Made by a program: the position numbers and the translations under genes. From assembly GCA_030017475.1 (NCBI GenBank), contig JASEIO010000022.1, positions 1 through 24,537 of the forward strand: 24,537 nucleotides of DNA, read 5' to 3'. Below are positions 1-6,336 of the stretch, piece after piece. The notes below the pieces were generated by a model. That model saw nothing but the letters and a program-made list of their open reading frames with translations, made no database searches and was not told the origin of the DNA. Source of the DNA: a bacterium (GTDB lineage: Bacteria > UBA9089 > JASEIO01). Position 1 is the stretch's first letter; the number at the start of each line of letters is the position of its first letter.

Positions 1-25
1 TTGTCAAATACTTTTTAATTGACAA
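1..25. repeat. Short inverted repeat upstream of the MazG-like gene
   Basis: TTGTCAA at 1-7 and TTGACAA at 19-25 are exact reverse complements separated by 11 bases. The right half also contains TTGACA (19-24), which could be a -35 box, but no good -10 box lies 16-18 bases downstream. It could be an operator, or the remains of a hairpin ending an upstream gene. The window edge prevents a firm call. Confidence 0.35.
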
Positions 26-81
26 ATCTCGCTTATTGTGATAGCTTAAGGGATAGGATTGAAAAAGAGGGAGAACAAGGA

Positions 82-462
82 ATGAGTTATTCTCAAGATA
101 ATCCTTCAATCTTAAGCTTAGCAGTAAAGATTCAAGAAAAGGCAAGGCGAGTAGGATTTGATTGGAAGGATATAGAGGATGTATTTCAAAAGCTTATAGA
201 GGAAATCGATGAGTTTAAAAGGGTATACAGAACGGATAACAAAGAAAAGATAGAAGAGGAATTAGGAGATATCCTGTTCAGTATAGTTAATATAGCAAGG
301 TTTCTACAAATTGACCCAGAATCTTCCCTTAAACGGACTATTAATAAATTCATTAATAGATTTTCCCAGATTGAAAAAGAGGCAAGGCTTCTTGGAAGGA
401 GGGTAGAAGACTTCACCTTAGATGAAATGGATGCAATATGGGAAAGATGCAAAAAATTTTAA
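82..462 (+). CDS. MazG-type nucleotide pyrophosphohydrolase, single domain
   Basis: This is a 126-residue protein of the all-alpha NTP pyrophosphohydrolase family, which hydrolyses NTPs or dNTPs to NMP and PPi as housecleaning or stress enzymes. It carries the EExxE...ExxD metal-binding signature: EEIDE, then EELGD about 20 residues later. The phrases QEKARRVGFDW, VNIARFL and the EMD-IW ending match the C-terminal domain of classical two-domain MazG. The N-terminal domain is absent: the frame has a TAA stop at 16-18. I chose ATG 82 because a GGGAGAACAAGGA purine-rich stretch precedes it and family similarity starts just after; a TTG at 19 would add 21 unconserved residues. It is separated from the lpx genes by the tRNAs and is probably unrelated to them. 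The exact substrate cannot be read from sequence. Confidence 0.85.
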   Translation: MSYSQDNPSILSLAVKIQEKARRVGFDWKDIEDVFQKLIEEIDEFKRVYRTDNKEKIEEELGDILFSIVNIARFLQIDPESSLKRTINKFINRFSQIEKEARLLGRRVEDFTLDEMDAIWERCKKF

Positions 463-686
463 CCCTTCTTTTTCTTATTATTATATCTCTAAATAGGCAA
501 TAAGTTTCTCTATCCCATATCGGCATTTTCCACAAAATCATTTAGCATTATTAATAAAAAGGTTCCACTTGTGCAATCAATATCTCCACAGATTTCTTCT
601 GTTTTCTTTGTGCCTTTGTGGTGAATTTGCTTGTCCTTGTTTTACCTTATCCTTAAGAATGTCAACATATTTTAAAAAGAAAAATA
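463..686. other. AT-rich spacer without a gene
   Basis: No credible ORF or folded RNA is visible here. No clear hairpin-plus-T-run terminator follows the MazG-like gene, only a T-rich stretch at 467-485. The middle (about 584-628) has a word combining CCACAGATTT with CTTTGTGCCTTTGTGGTG, which resembles degenerate intergenic motifs I remember from many unrelated genomes. The spacer leads into the tRNA promoter at 687. Confidence 0.6.
584..628. repeat. Degenerate interspersed intergenic motif
   Basis: The stretch reads CCACAGATTT, then TTCTTCTGTTTTCTTTG and TGCCTTTGTGGTGAATTT. The CACAGATT word recurs at 3083-3090, where it forms the end of lpxA. I recall similar 'cacagatt...ctttgtgcctttgtggtga' strings between genes in other bacteria. 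That is memory, not a search. Confidence 0.35.
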
Positions 687-715
687 TTGCAAGGATTAAA
701 GAGATGTGGTAAAAT
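687..715 (+). promoter_or_regulatory. Sigma70-type promoter for the tRNA pair
   Basis: TTGCAA (687-692) and TAAAAT (710-715) are separated by exactly 17 bases. The predicted start point near 722 lies about five bases before the first base of tRNA-Gln, the usual geometry for a tRNA promoter. The same transcript could run through tRNA-Glu into lpxC, since no convincing terminator lies between. Confidence 0.8.
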
Positions 716-726
716 AAGGTGAGTGA

Positions 727-797
727 TGGGGAGTTGTCTAGTGGTAGGACGACAGACTCTGGATCTGTTAGCCGAGGTTCGAATCCTCGCTCCCCAG
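727..797 (+). tRNA. tRNA-Gln (anticodon CTG)
   Basis: The acceptor stem TGGGGAG (727-733) pairs fully with CTCCCCA (790-796), with G at 797 as discriminator. The anticodon stem ACAGA/TCTGT (752-756, 764-768) encloses the loop CTCTGGA, so the anticodon is CTG (759-761), reading CAG. The T arm is CGAGG-TTCGAAT-CCTCG. A U1-A72 first pair is characteristic of tRNA-Gln. CCA is not encoded and must be added after transcription. Confidence 0.97.
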
Positions 798-801
798 CTC
801 T

Positions 802-826
802 CCTTTTCTTTTTAAAAAGGAAAAGG
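802..826 (+). other. AT-rich hairpin between the two tRNAs
   Basis: CCTTTTC (802-808) pairs with G820-AAAAGG (821-826), and inner T and A runs extend the stem past a one-base bulge (G819). It has no following T run outside the stem, so it looks more like a processing hairpin than a terminator. Confidence 0.4.
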
Positions 827-831
827 TTTAA

Positions 832-903
832 GGCGCCATCGTCTAGGGGTTAGGATAGGTGGTTCTCAGCCATCAGGCCGGGGTTCGAATCCCCGTGGCG
901 CTA
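832..903 (+). tRNA. tRNA-Glu (anticodon CTC)
   Basis: The acceptor GGCGCCA (832-838) pairs with TGGCGCT (896-902), with A903 as discriminator. The anticodon stem GGTGG/CCATC (858-862, 870-874) holds the loop TTCTCAG, giving anticodon CTC (865-867), reading GAG. The T arm is CGGGG-TTCGAAT-CCCCG. The 'TCGTCTAGG' segment after the acceptor is typical of bacterial tRNA-Glu. The terminal pair is a G1-U72 wobble, which is odd. CCA is not encoded. Confidence 0.96.
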
Positions 904-991
904 TTTACCCAAATGAGGTGAAATAAGGAAAAAGTGGAAATATGGAAAAAAGACAGGAAGATTGAACACCGAATGTGAACTGAGAGATAAT

Positions 992-1894
992 ATGCAACAT
1001 ACAATCAGAAAAGAGATAGGTCTTTCTGGAATTGGTTTACATACCGGAAAGAAGGTTCGAATGGTCTTAAAACCTGCTCCGGTTAATACAGGAGTTAGGT
1101 TTGTTTTTAAAGGAGTTTCTATTCCTGCTACATTGGAAAATGTTTATTCTTCAAATAGAGAAATTACCTTAGAAAAGGATGGAGTAGAGATACATACTGT
1201 AGAGCATGTTTTGGCTGCTATAAGAGGATTGGAAGTTGATAATATAATAATTGAAATAGATGGTCAGGAGACACCAATTGGAGATGGGAGCTCCATTCCT
1301 TTTGTAGATATTATTAAGGAAAGTGGGGTTATTTCTCAAAATCGAAAAAGAAGATTGATTAAATTGACTCAACCCTTCTCCATTAAAGATAAAGATAAAT
1401 ACATTATTATCTTGCCAGAGGAAAGATTAAGGATTACCTATCTTATTAGTTTTAACCATCCCTTGGTAGGGACACAAGTTGCTACCTTTTTAATAAATAA
1501 AAAGACCTTTGAACGTGATATTGCGCCGTCTCGTACATTTGGTTTTTTAGATGAAGTGGAAGATTTACAAAATAGAGGTTATGCATTAGGGGGGAGTTTA
1601 GAGAATGCTGTGGTCATTGGTAGAGATTGCATCTTAAATGAGGGTTTAAGATTCCAGGATGAATTTGTTAGACACAAAATTTTAGATCTGATAGGTGATC
1701 TTTTCCTACTTCCAGGATATATTGTGGGACACATTATTGCTATTAAATCAGGTCATTCTTTAAATGTTAAATTACTCCGAAAGATTAAGGAGAGAGATTT
1801 CGCAGGTAATTCCGCTAATTGTTTAACTGGGAGTCGGTTTTTCGGAATGTGTGATGCTGAATACTACGGAGATTCAAAGGCTTTTACCGCATAG
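992..1894 (+). CDS. lpxC: UDP-3-O-acyl-N-acetylglucosamine deacetylase LpxC
   Basis: This is the zinc-dependent deacetylase that makes the committed step of lipid A synthesis, removing acetate from UDP-3-O-acyl-GlcNAc in the cytoplasm. The protein has 300 residues. It carries the family-typical start (KEIGLSGIGLHTGKK) and the TVEH motif with E71 and H72, matching the catalytic Glu and zinc-ligand His. H228-K-I-L-D232 supplies the other two zinc ligands, and SGH255 is the conserved active-site histidine. ATG 992 was preferred over a TTG at 962 because similarity begins exactly there. It lies 88 bases after tRNA-Glu. Its last 41 bases overlap the start of fabZ in another frame, encoding an unconserved tail of about 30 residues. 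LpxC-FabZ fusions exist in other phyla; here the two are separate but overlapping. Confidence 0.97.
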   Translation: MQHTIRKEIGLSGIGLHTGKKVRMVLKPAPVNTGVRFVFKGVSIPATLENVYSSNREITLEKDGVEIHTVEHVLAAIRGLEVDNIIIEIDGQETPIGDGSSIPFVDIIKESGVISQNRKRRLIKLTQPFSIKDKDKYIIILPEERLRITYLISFNHPLVGTQVATFLINKKTFERDIAPSRTFGFLDEVEDLQNRGYALGGSLENAVVIGRDCILNEGLRFQDEFVRHKILDLIGDLFLLPGYIVGHIIAIKSGHSLNVKLLRKIKERDFAGNSANCLTGSRFFGMCDAEYYGDSKAFTA

Positions 1895-2282
1895 GTATCC
1901 ATTTCTATTTGTGGATGAAATCCGAGAGATTGAAATAGGAAAGAGGATAGTTGGTATCAAAAATGTAACCTTAAATGAACCATATTTTCAGGGACATTTT
2001 CCAGGACGTCCCATTATGCCTGGTGTTTTAATTGTTGAAGCCCTTGCTCAAACAGGAGGGGTCTTACTTCTTTCTGAAGAAAAGAATAGAGGGAAGTTTG
2101 TGTACTTTGTTGGGATTGACAACGTAAAATTTAGAAAACCTGTTATCCCTAAGTGTCAACTAAGGTTAGAGGTCTGGCCTTTGAAGATTAGACGTACAAT
2201 GGGAAAGATGAGAGGCGTGGCATATGTAGGAGATGATTTAGTAGCTGAGGCAGAGATGATGTTCGCTATGTCAGAAAAGTAA
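1854..2282 (+). CDS. fabZ: 3-hydroxyacyl-ACP dehydratase FabZ
   Basis: This enzyme dehydrates 3-hydroxyacyl-ACP in type II fatty acid synthesis, drawing on the same 3-hydroxyacyl-ACP pool that LpxA uses. The 142-residue hot-dog-fold protein has LLPHRYPFLFVD near the N terminus. Catalytic H48 lies in the GHFPGRPIMPG motif, and E62 in IVEALAQ, the same 14-residue spacing as in E. coli FabZ. ATG 1854 gives the family start MLNTTEIQRLL; a GTG at 1851 directly before it is possible. The gene begins inside lpxC (41-base overlap) with only a weak Shine-Dalgarno, so translation is probably coupled to lpxC. The stop is followed by an AAGGAG site for lpxA. Confidence 0.96.
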   Translation: MLNTTEIQRLLPHRYPFLFVDEIREIEIGKRIVGIKNVTLNEPYFQGHFPGRPIMPGVLIVEALAQTGGVLLLSEEKNRGKFVYFVGIDNVKFRKPVIPKCQLRLEVWPLKIRRTMGKMRGVAYVGDDLVAEAEMMFAMSEK

Positions 2283-2291
2283 GGAGTGGTT

Positions 2292-3101
2292 ATGAATATC
2301 CATAAAACTGCTATTATCAATCCTAAAGCAGAGCTTGCAGATGACGTAGAGGTTGGAGCCTATGTAATTATAGAGGAAAATGTAAAGATTGGTAAAGGGA
2401 CAAAGATTGGTGCCCATACATATATTACTGGCTGGACCGAAATTGGTGAGAATTGCCAAATCCATATGGGGGTTATTTTAGGAAACGAACCGCAGGTAGC
2501 AGGGTATAAAGGAGAGAGATCGTATGTTTTAATTGGGGATAATAATATCATTAGAGAATATGTTACTATTCATCGTGCAATGGAAGAGGATGGGGTAACT
2601 AAAATTGGGAATGATAATTTCATTATGGCCAATGTTCATATTGCCCACAATTGTATAATCGGCAATAATGTAACTATTACAAATTTTGCTGGTTTAACTG
2701 GACATATTGAGGTAGAAGATGATGCAGTGATATCAGGGCTTGTAGCCATTCATCAGTTTGTAAAGATTGGGCGACTTTCAATGATTGGAGGAGCGTCAAA
2801 GGTTACCCAAGATGTACCACCATATATTTTAGTAGATGGCCATCCAGCTCGGGCTTATGGGCTAAATTTAGTTGGTTTAAAAAGAATAGGTATTTCAGAT
2901 TCTATAAGGAGTGATTTACAAAAGGCATATAGACTCCTTTACAGATCCTCACTTAATATAACCGATGCATTAAAAAAGATAGAGGAAGAACTTCCTCCTT
3001 CCGATGAAGTTAAACACCTTGTTGAATTCATTAGAAATTCCAAAAGAGGGATATGTAGAGAAAAAGACTTAAGATTGAAAGCCACAGATTACACTGATTA
3101 A
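2292..3101 (+). CDS. lpxA: UDP-N-acetylglucosamine acyltransferase LpxA
   Basis: LpxA transfers a 3-hydroxyacyl chain from ACP to UDP-GlcNAc, or UDP-GlcNAc3N in some bacteria, as the first lipid A step. The 269-residue protein has left-handed beta-helix hexapeptide repeats through about residue 190, followed by a helical C-terminal domain. H119 in VHIAHNC matches catalytic H125 of E. coli. G167 in SMIGGASK aligns with the E. coli G173 acyl-length ruler, which suggests room for a chain of about 14 carbons. AAGGAG (2281-2286) sits six bases before ATG 2292; GTG 2286 is a poorer start. The last residues (ATDYTD) are encoded by a CACAGATTACACTGATTA word that looks like intergenic repeat sequence, so the C terminus may have been rewritten by that insertion. 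Confidence 0.97.
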   Translation: MNIHKTAIINPKAELADDVEVGAYVIIEENVKIGKGTKIGAHTYITGWTEIGENCQIHMGVILGNEPQVAGYKGERSYVLIGDNNIIREYVTIHRAMEEDGVTKIGNDNFIMANVHIAHNCIIGNNVTITNFAGLTGHIEVEDDAVISGLVAIHQFVKIGRLSMIGGASKVTQDVPPYILVDGHPARAYGLNLVGLKRIGISDSIRSDLQKAYRLLYRSSLNITDALKKIEEELPPSDEVKHLVEFIRNSKRGICREKDLRLKATDYTD

Positions 3102-3154
3102 ATTAGAACATAGGAATTTTACAGATCTCTGTGAACTATAGTGATAATCTGTTG
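3082..3154. repeat. Imperfect inverted repeat overlapping the lpxA stop
   Basis: CCACAGATTACACTGAT (3082-3098) and the reverse complement of ATAGTGATAATCTGTTG (3138-3154) share ACAGATTA followed by CACT with a one-base offset. A smaller hairpin, ACAGA-TC-TCTGT (3121-3132), is nested between. The left arm codes for the last LpxA residues. A weak promoter-like pair, TTACAG (3119-3124) and GATAAT (3143-3148) with an 18-base spacer, also lies within it. Confidence 0.5.
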
Positions 3155-3160
3155 CCTTTA

Positions 3161-3264
3161 CCCCGTTAGAAAGGCCTCGCACTTTAGGCGAGGGGGTGAA
3201 GATAAGTCCTCATTTAGTGAAGATGGGGTTTAAGCCCCCTCTCTCTTTGAGCCTTCTAACGGGG
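3161..3264 (+). other. Folded inverted-repeat element before lpxI (MITE-like or structured leader)
   Basis: The ends CCCCGTTAGAAAGGC (3161-3175) and GCCTTCTAACGGGG (3251-3264) form a 14-bp stem with one bulged A (3172). Inside are a CTCGC/GCGAG hairpin with an ACTTTAG-containing loop (3176-3192), CCTCAT/ATGGGG (3208-3213 with 3223-3228), and GGGG/CCCC (3225-3228 with 3235-3238). An alternative 7-bp pairing, GAGGGGG (3190-3196) with CCCCCTC (3235-3241), would break the first and last of these. The ends lack a coding gene. The 'CACTTTAG...GGGG' hairpins resemble IS200/IS605-type element ends as I remember them, so a non-autonomous relic is one reading; a folded 5' leader of lpxI is the other. 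Confidence 0.6.
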
Positions 3265-3274
3265 TTTACTTTCC

Positions 3275-3282
3275 AAGGGGGG
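3275..3282 (+). promoter_or_regulatory. Strong ribosome binding site deciding the TTG start of lpxI
   Basis: AAGGGGGG ends four bases before TTG 3287. It lies ten bases outside the folded element, so it is not sequestered by the main stem. Confidence 0.7.
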
Positions 3283-3286
3283 ACAT

Positions 3287-4084
3287 TTGAGGCATATTGG
3301 GTTGATTGCTGGTCGAGGTAAAATTCCTGCCCTTTTAGCAGAAGAGATTAAAAAAAGGGGATATGAGATTACTGCTATTACTACATTTAAGAAGCAAAAA
3401 GGGATTTTGCGGAAATATACAAAGGATATAACTTGCTTTAAGATAAATGAGATTCAACCAATGATCAGAAAATTGAAAGAGAAAGGGATAAAGGAATGTG
3501 TCTTTGGAGGAAAGGTGGAAAAGAGGGTAATCTTTGAAACCAATTTTAGTGAAAGAGAAAAATCCTTACTTTGTGATTTGAAGGATAAAAGTGATCCTGA
3601 AATAATGAAACTTTTAATCCATGAAATCGAATCAAGTGGGATAAAGGTTGTGGAACAAGGTTTCTTTCTCTCTCATTTATTACCAAAGAAGGGGGTGCTG
3701 ACAAAACTTTCCCCTACCTCAAATGATTTACAGGATATAGATTACGGATTTCCTTTAGCAAAGAAGTTGGCTACCCTTTCGATTGGACAAACTATTATAA
3801 TTAGAGAAAAAACCGTTTTAGCAGTGGAAGCGATTGAAGGGACTGATTCAACAATTCTTAGAGGAGGAAGATTAGGAAAAGGAAATACGGTTGCAATAAA
3901 GGTTAGTTCTGAAAAACAGGATAAAAGGTTTGACATCCCAACTGTTGGATTAGACACTATACGTACTATGATCAAAGCAAAAACTCGTGTCTTAGCTATA
4001 GAAGCTGAGGAGGTCTTCGTAGTAGAAAAGGAAGATGTGATAAAATTAGCCGATGAATCGGGAATTGTGATAGTGGCAGTGTGA
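3287..4084 (+). CDS. lpxI: UDP-2,3-diacylglucosamine pyrophosphatase LpxI
   Basis: LpxI (formerly DUF1009) cleaves UDP-2,3-diacylglucosamine to lipid X and UMP. It replaces the unrelated LpxH in alpha-proteobacteria and several other phyla. The 265-residue protein begins HIGLIAGRGKIPALLAEE and ends with the conserved VGLDTIRTMIKAKTRVLAIEAE region, both typical of the family, and its length is normal. The start is TTG 3287, supported by the AAGGGGGG Shine-Dalgarno and by similarity beginning at the next residues. It sits between lpxA and lpxB, as in many LpxI-using bacteria. It is preceded by the folded element, which could affect its expression or set it apart as the start of its own transcript. 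Confidence 0.94.
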   Translation: MRHIGLIAGRGKIPALLAEEIKKRGYEITAITTFKKQKGILRKYTKDITCFKINEIQPMIRKLKEKGIKECVFGGKVEKRVIFETNFSEREKSLLCDLKDKSDPEIMKLLIHEIESSGIKVVEQGFFLSHLLPKKGVLTKLSPTSNDLQDIDYGFPLAKKLATLSIGQTIIIREKTVLAVEAIEGTDSTILRGGRLGKGNTVAIKVSSEKQDKRFDIPTVGLDTIRTMIKAKTRVLAIEAEEVFVVEKEDVIKLADESGIVIVAV

Positions 4085-4091
4085 TGAGGAA

Positions 4092-5216
4092 ATGAAAAGG
4101 ATAATGATTATTGCTCCAGATCCATCAGGTGATTTATATGGAGCTAATTTAGCTCGGGAGATAAAAAGGATAAGTGATGTAGAGATAATTGGTGCGGGTG
4201 GAGAGTTTATGAAGAAGGAAGGGGTGGATATAAGGCTTGAAGTTACTGGTCTATCTGGGATTGGTGTCTTTGAGGTATTTTCAAAAGTTTTGCCAGTTAT
4301 TAGGATATATAGAGGTCTAAAAAGGCTTTTAGAAGAGGTGAAACCTGGGTGTTTAGTTTTAATCGACTCCCCTGAGCTTAATATAAGGATAGCAAAGGTA
4401 GGGAAAAGGTTAGGTATACCAGTAGTTTATTGGATTCCTCCTCAGGTCTTTGCATGGCGTAGAGGAAGGACTAAAAAGGTAGCCCGTATTGTAGATGCAG
4501 TAATTCCTATAATTCCAAATGACTTTGAGATTTATAGAGAGGTTTCTTCAAATTGTTTCTTCTTTGGGCATCCATTGGTTGATCTTGTTTCTACTAACCT
4601 TGAAAGAGAAGAGGCGTGTAAAAGATTTGGTGTAGATGGTAACAAAAAGGTGATTGGACTTCTTCCAGGGAGTAGAGTAGAGGAAATAGAGTCATTACTT
4701 CCATCGATGTTATTGGCCGCAGAAAAGATAAGGTCATCCTTTAAAGATACTCAATTCATAATCCCTTTAGCCAAAACTATTTCGGCTTCCAAGGTAATTA
4801 ATTTGATAAAAGATAGAATTCCAGTAAGTATAATTTCGGATAATACCTATGATGTGATAAAGATATGTAGTATATTGATAGTAACATCAGGTACTGCAAC
4901 CTTAGAAGCAGCTATCTTAGGAGTGCCAATGGTAATTGTTTATAAGCTACATCCCTTAAGTTTTCTTTTAGCAAGGTTATTGGTTAAGGTTCAGTGGATT
5001 GGATTGCCGAATATTATCTTAAAAAGAGAGGTTGTGCCTGAGTTGATACAGAAAGATGCAAATAAGGATAATATGGCAGAGACTATTATCGGTTTATTGA
5101 ATAATCAAAAGAGACTGGAAAGAATAAAGAAGGACTTAGGTATAGTTCGGAATAGACTTGGTAAAAATGGCGTAATTAAGAAAACCGCAGAAAAGATCTT
5201 ACAGATGACAGAATAA
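4092..5216 (+). CDS. lpxB: Lipid-A-disaccharide synthase LpxB
   Basis: LpxB (GT19) joins UDP-2,3-diacylglucosamine to lipid X, giving the tetra-acyl disaccharide phosphate at the inner membrane. The 374-residue GT-B protein shows the N-terminal PDPSGDLYGANLAREI motif, the acceptor-side segment IDSPELNIRIAK, PPQVFAWRRGR, the GLLPGSRVEEIESLLP nucleotide-binding motif, and SGTATLEAAILGVPMVIVYK. Length is normal. It starts seven bases after lpxI; the GAGGA site is very close to ATG 4092, so a start at the internal ATG 4104 is conceivable but would shorten the first strand. It is the only one of three related proteins in this locus with all classical LpxB motifs, so it is the best candidate for the true disaccharide synthase. 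Confidence 0.96.
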   Translation: MKRIMIIAPDPSGDLYGANLAREIKRISDVEIIGAGGEFMKKEGVDIRLEVTGLSGIGVFEVFSKVLPVIRIYRGLKRLLEEVKPGCLVLIDSPELNIRIAKVGKRLGIPVVYWIPPQVFAWRRGRTKKVARIVDAVIPIIPNDFEIYREVSSNCFFFGHPLVDLVSTNLEREEACKRFGVDGNKKVIGLLPGSRVEEIESLLPSMLLAAEKIRSSFKDTQFIIPLAKTISASKVINLIKDRIPVSIISDNTYDVIKICSILIVTSGTATLEAAILGVPMVIVYKLHPLSFLLARLLVKVQWIGLPNIILKREVVPELIQKDANKDNMAETIIGLLNNQKRLERIKKDLGIVRNRLGKNGVIKKTAEKILQMTE

Positions 5217-5237
5217 TTTTGCCTCCCAAGAAATATC

Positions 5238-5266
5238 TTGACCTTGATAAAATTAGGTAGTATAAT
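5238..5266 (+). promoter_or_regulatory. Near-consensus sigma70 promoter
   Basis: TTGACC (5238-5243) and a perfect TATAAT (5261-5266) are separated by exactly 17 bases. A start near 5273 gives a leader of about 27 bases with TAAGGAG (5285-5291) before ATG 5300. It shows that the oxidoreductase gene has its own promoter and is not only read from the lpx genes upstream. Confidence 0.88.
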
Positions 5267-5299
5267 TAACTATCTTACAAAACATAAGGAGTTGCGAGT

Positions 5300-6262
5300 A
5301 TGAGATCATTAAATGTGGGTGTAGTTGGTGTTGGACATATGGGTGAGTATCATGTAAGAACCTATACTGAATTGCAAAATGTAAATCTTTCTTGTGTAGT
5401 GGATATTAATTGGGAGAGAGCAAAGGATATAGCCTCTCGGTACAGTACAGATCCATATGTTGATTATCAAGAGATTTATGATAAAGTGGAATGTGTATCA
5501 ATTGCTGTTCCAACATCTATACACTATGAAGTAGCGCGTAAGTTTTTGGAAAGAGGTATCCATGTTTTGTTAGAAAAACCAATGACTAAAGATATCATTC
5601 AAGCAGAAGAATTGGTTAATTTGGCTAAAAAAAAGGGTGTCATTTTACAAATTGGGCACGTGGAGAGGTTTAATGGTGCTGTACAGGAACTCAAGAATAT
5701 TGTAAAAAATCCTATATATATCGAGTGTAGAAGATTGGGTCCCTATGATGAAAAAAGGACTATTGATACCGGAGTTATTCTTGATCTGTTAATTCATGAT
5801 GTAGATATTGTCTTAGATTTAGTTAATTCAAAGGTGTCTTGTATAAATGTAGTTGGGAGGTCAGTGGTTACTCCATACGAAGATATTGTCAATACCCAAA
5901 TAATCTTTGAGAATGGATGTATAGCAACACTCACGGCTTCCCGTGTTACAGAGAATAAGATTAGGACCTTAACTGTTACCCAGCCTGATGCCTATATCTA
6001 TTTAGATTATGCTGATCAGGATTTGCACATCCATCGTCAGACTTACTCTGGATATATCCCTGCAAGGGATGCCCTTCGTTATAAAATGGAATCCTTTATT
6101 GAGCGGCTTTTTATCCATAAAGGCAATCCTTTAAGGCTTGAATTAGAACATTTCGTTGATTGTGTTTTAAATGGAGGTCATCCATTAACCACTGGAAAAG
6201 AAGATCTTAGGTCACTTGAAGTTACTTTGGAGATACTGGAGAGGCTAAATTCTACTAAATAG
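5300..6262 (+). CDS. Gfo/Idh/MocA oxidoreductase, lpx-locus type (GnnA-like candidate)
   Basis: This is an NAD(P)-dependent sugar oxidoreductase of 320 residues. It has an N-terminal Rossmann fold (GVVGVGHMGEYHVRTY), the family EKPMTKD motif whose Lys is catalytic, and HVERFNGAV. Later comes VILDLLIHDVDIVLDLV, the conserved DxxxHD-type segment of this family. Relatives of this exact type commonly sit among lpx genes. In Acidithiobacillus and Leptospira, GnnA oxidises UDP-GlcNAc at C3 and GnnB aminates the product, giving UDP-GlcNAc3N for LpxA. A DegT-family aminotransferase two genes downstream could be the partner. The GnnA role is inference: no substrate is proven by sequence. The gene has its own promoter upstream and an intrinsic terminator just downstream. 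Confidence 0.85.
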   Translation: MRSLNVGVVGVGHMGEYHVRTYTELQNVNLSCVVDINWERAKDIASRYSTDPYVDYQEIYDKVECVSIAVPTSIHYEVARKFLERGIHVLLEKPMTKDIIQAEELVNLAKKKGVILQIGHVERFNGAVQELKNIVKNPIYIECRRLGPYDEKRTIDTGVILDLLIHDVDIVLDLVNSKVSCINVVGRSVVTPYEDIVNTQIIFENGCIATLTASRVTENKIRTLTVTQPDAYIYLDYADQDLHIHRQTYSGYIPARDALRYKMESFIERLFIHKGNPLRLELEHFVDCVLNGGHPLTTGKEDLRSLEVTLEILERLNSTK

Positions 6263-6292
6263 TATGTTTCAGATGGGTAGCAGAATCTATAT

Positions 6293-6318
6293 GGCTGCTT
6301 AAAAAGGCAGCCTTTTTG
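6293..6318 (+). terminator. Intrinsic terminator after the oxidoreductase
   Basis: GGCTGCTT (6293-6300) pairs with AGGCAGCC (6305-6312), including one T-G wobble, over an AAAA tetraloop, and TTTTTGT follows. It lies only 18 bases before the next start codon, so the downstream gene has no room for a promoter between. An upstream AGCAG (6279-6283) could pair with CTGCT (6295-6299) and compete with the hairpin, so conditional read-through is possible. Confidence 0.82.
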
Positions 6319-6336
6319 TATAAAAGGGTGATAGAA

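Noticed and set aside
962-991. TTGAAC and GATAAT with an 18-base spacer right before lpxC
   Set aside because: The -10-like box touches the lpxC start codon at 992, so transcription would begin inside the gene. It is more likely chance in AT-rich DNA.
962-991. TTG 962 as the start of lpxC
   Set aside because: The extra ten residues are not conserved, and the AGGAAG before it is only one base away, too close for a ribosome binding site.
3161-3264. Known riboswitch or plain intrinsic terminator before lpxI
   Set aside because: I recognise no conserved riboswitch core, and the closing stem is followed by TTTACTTTCC, not a T run.
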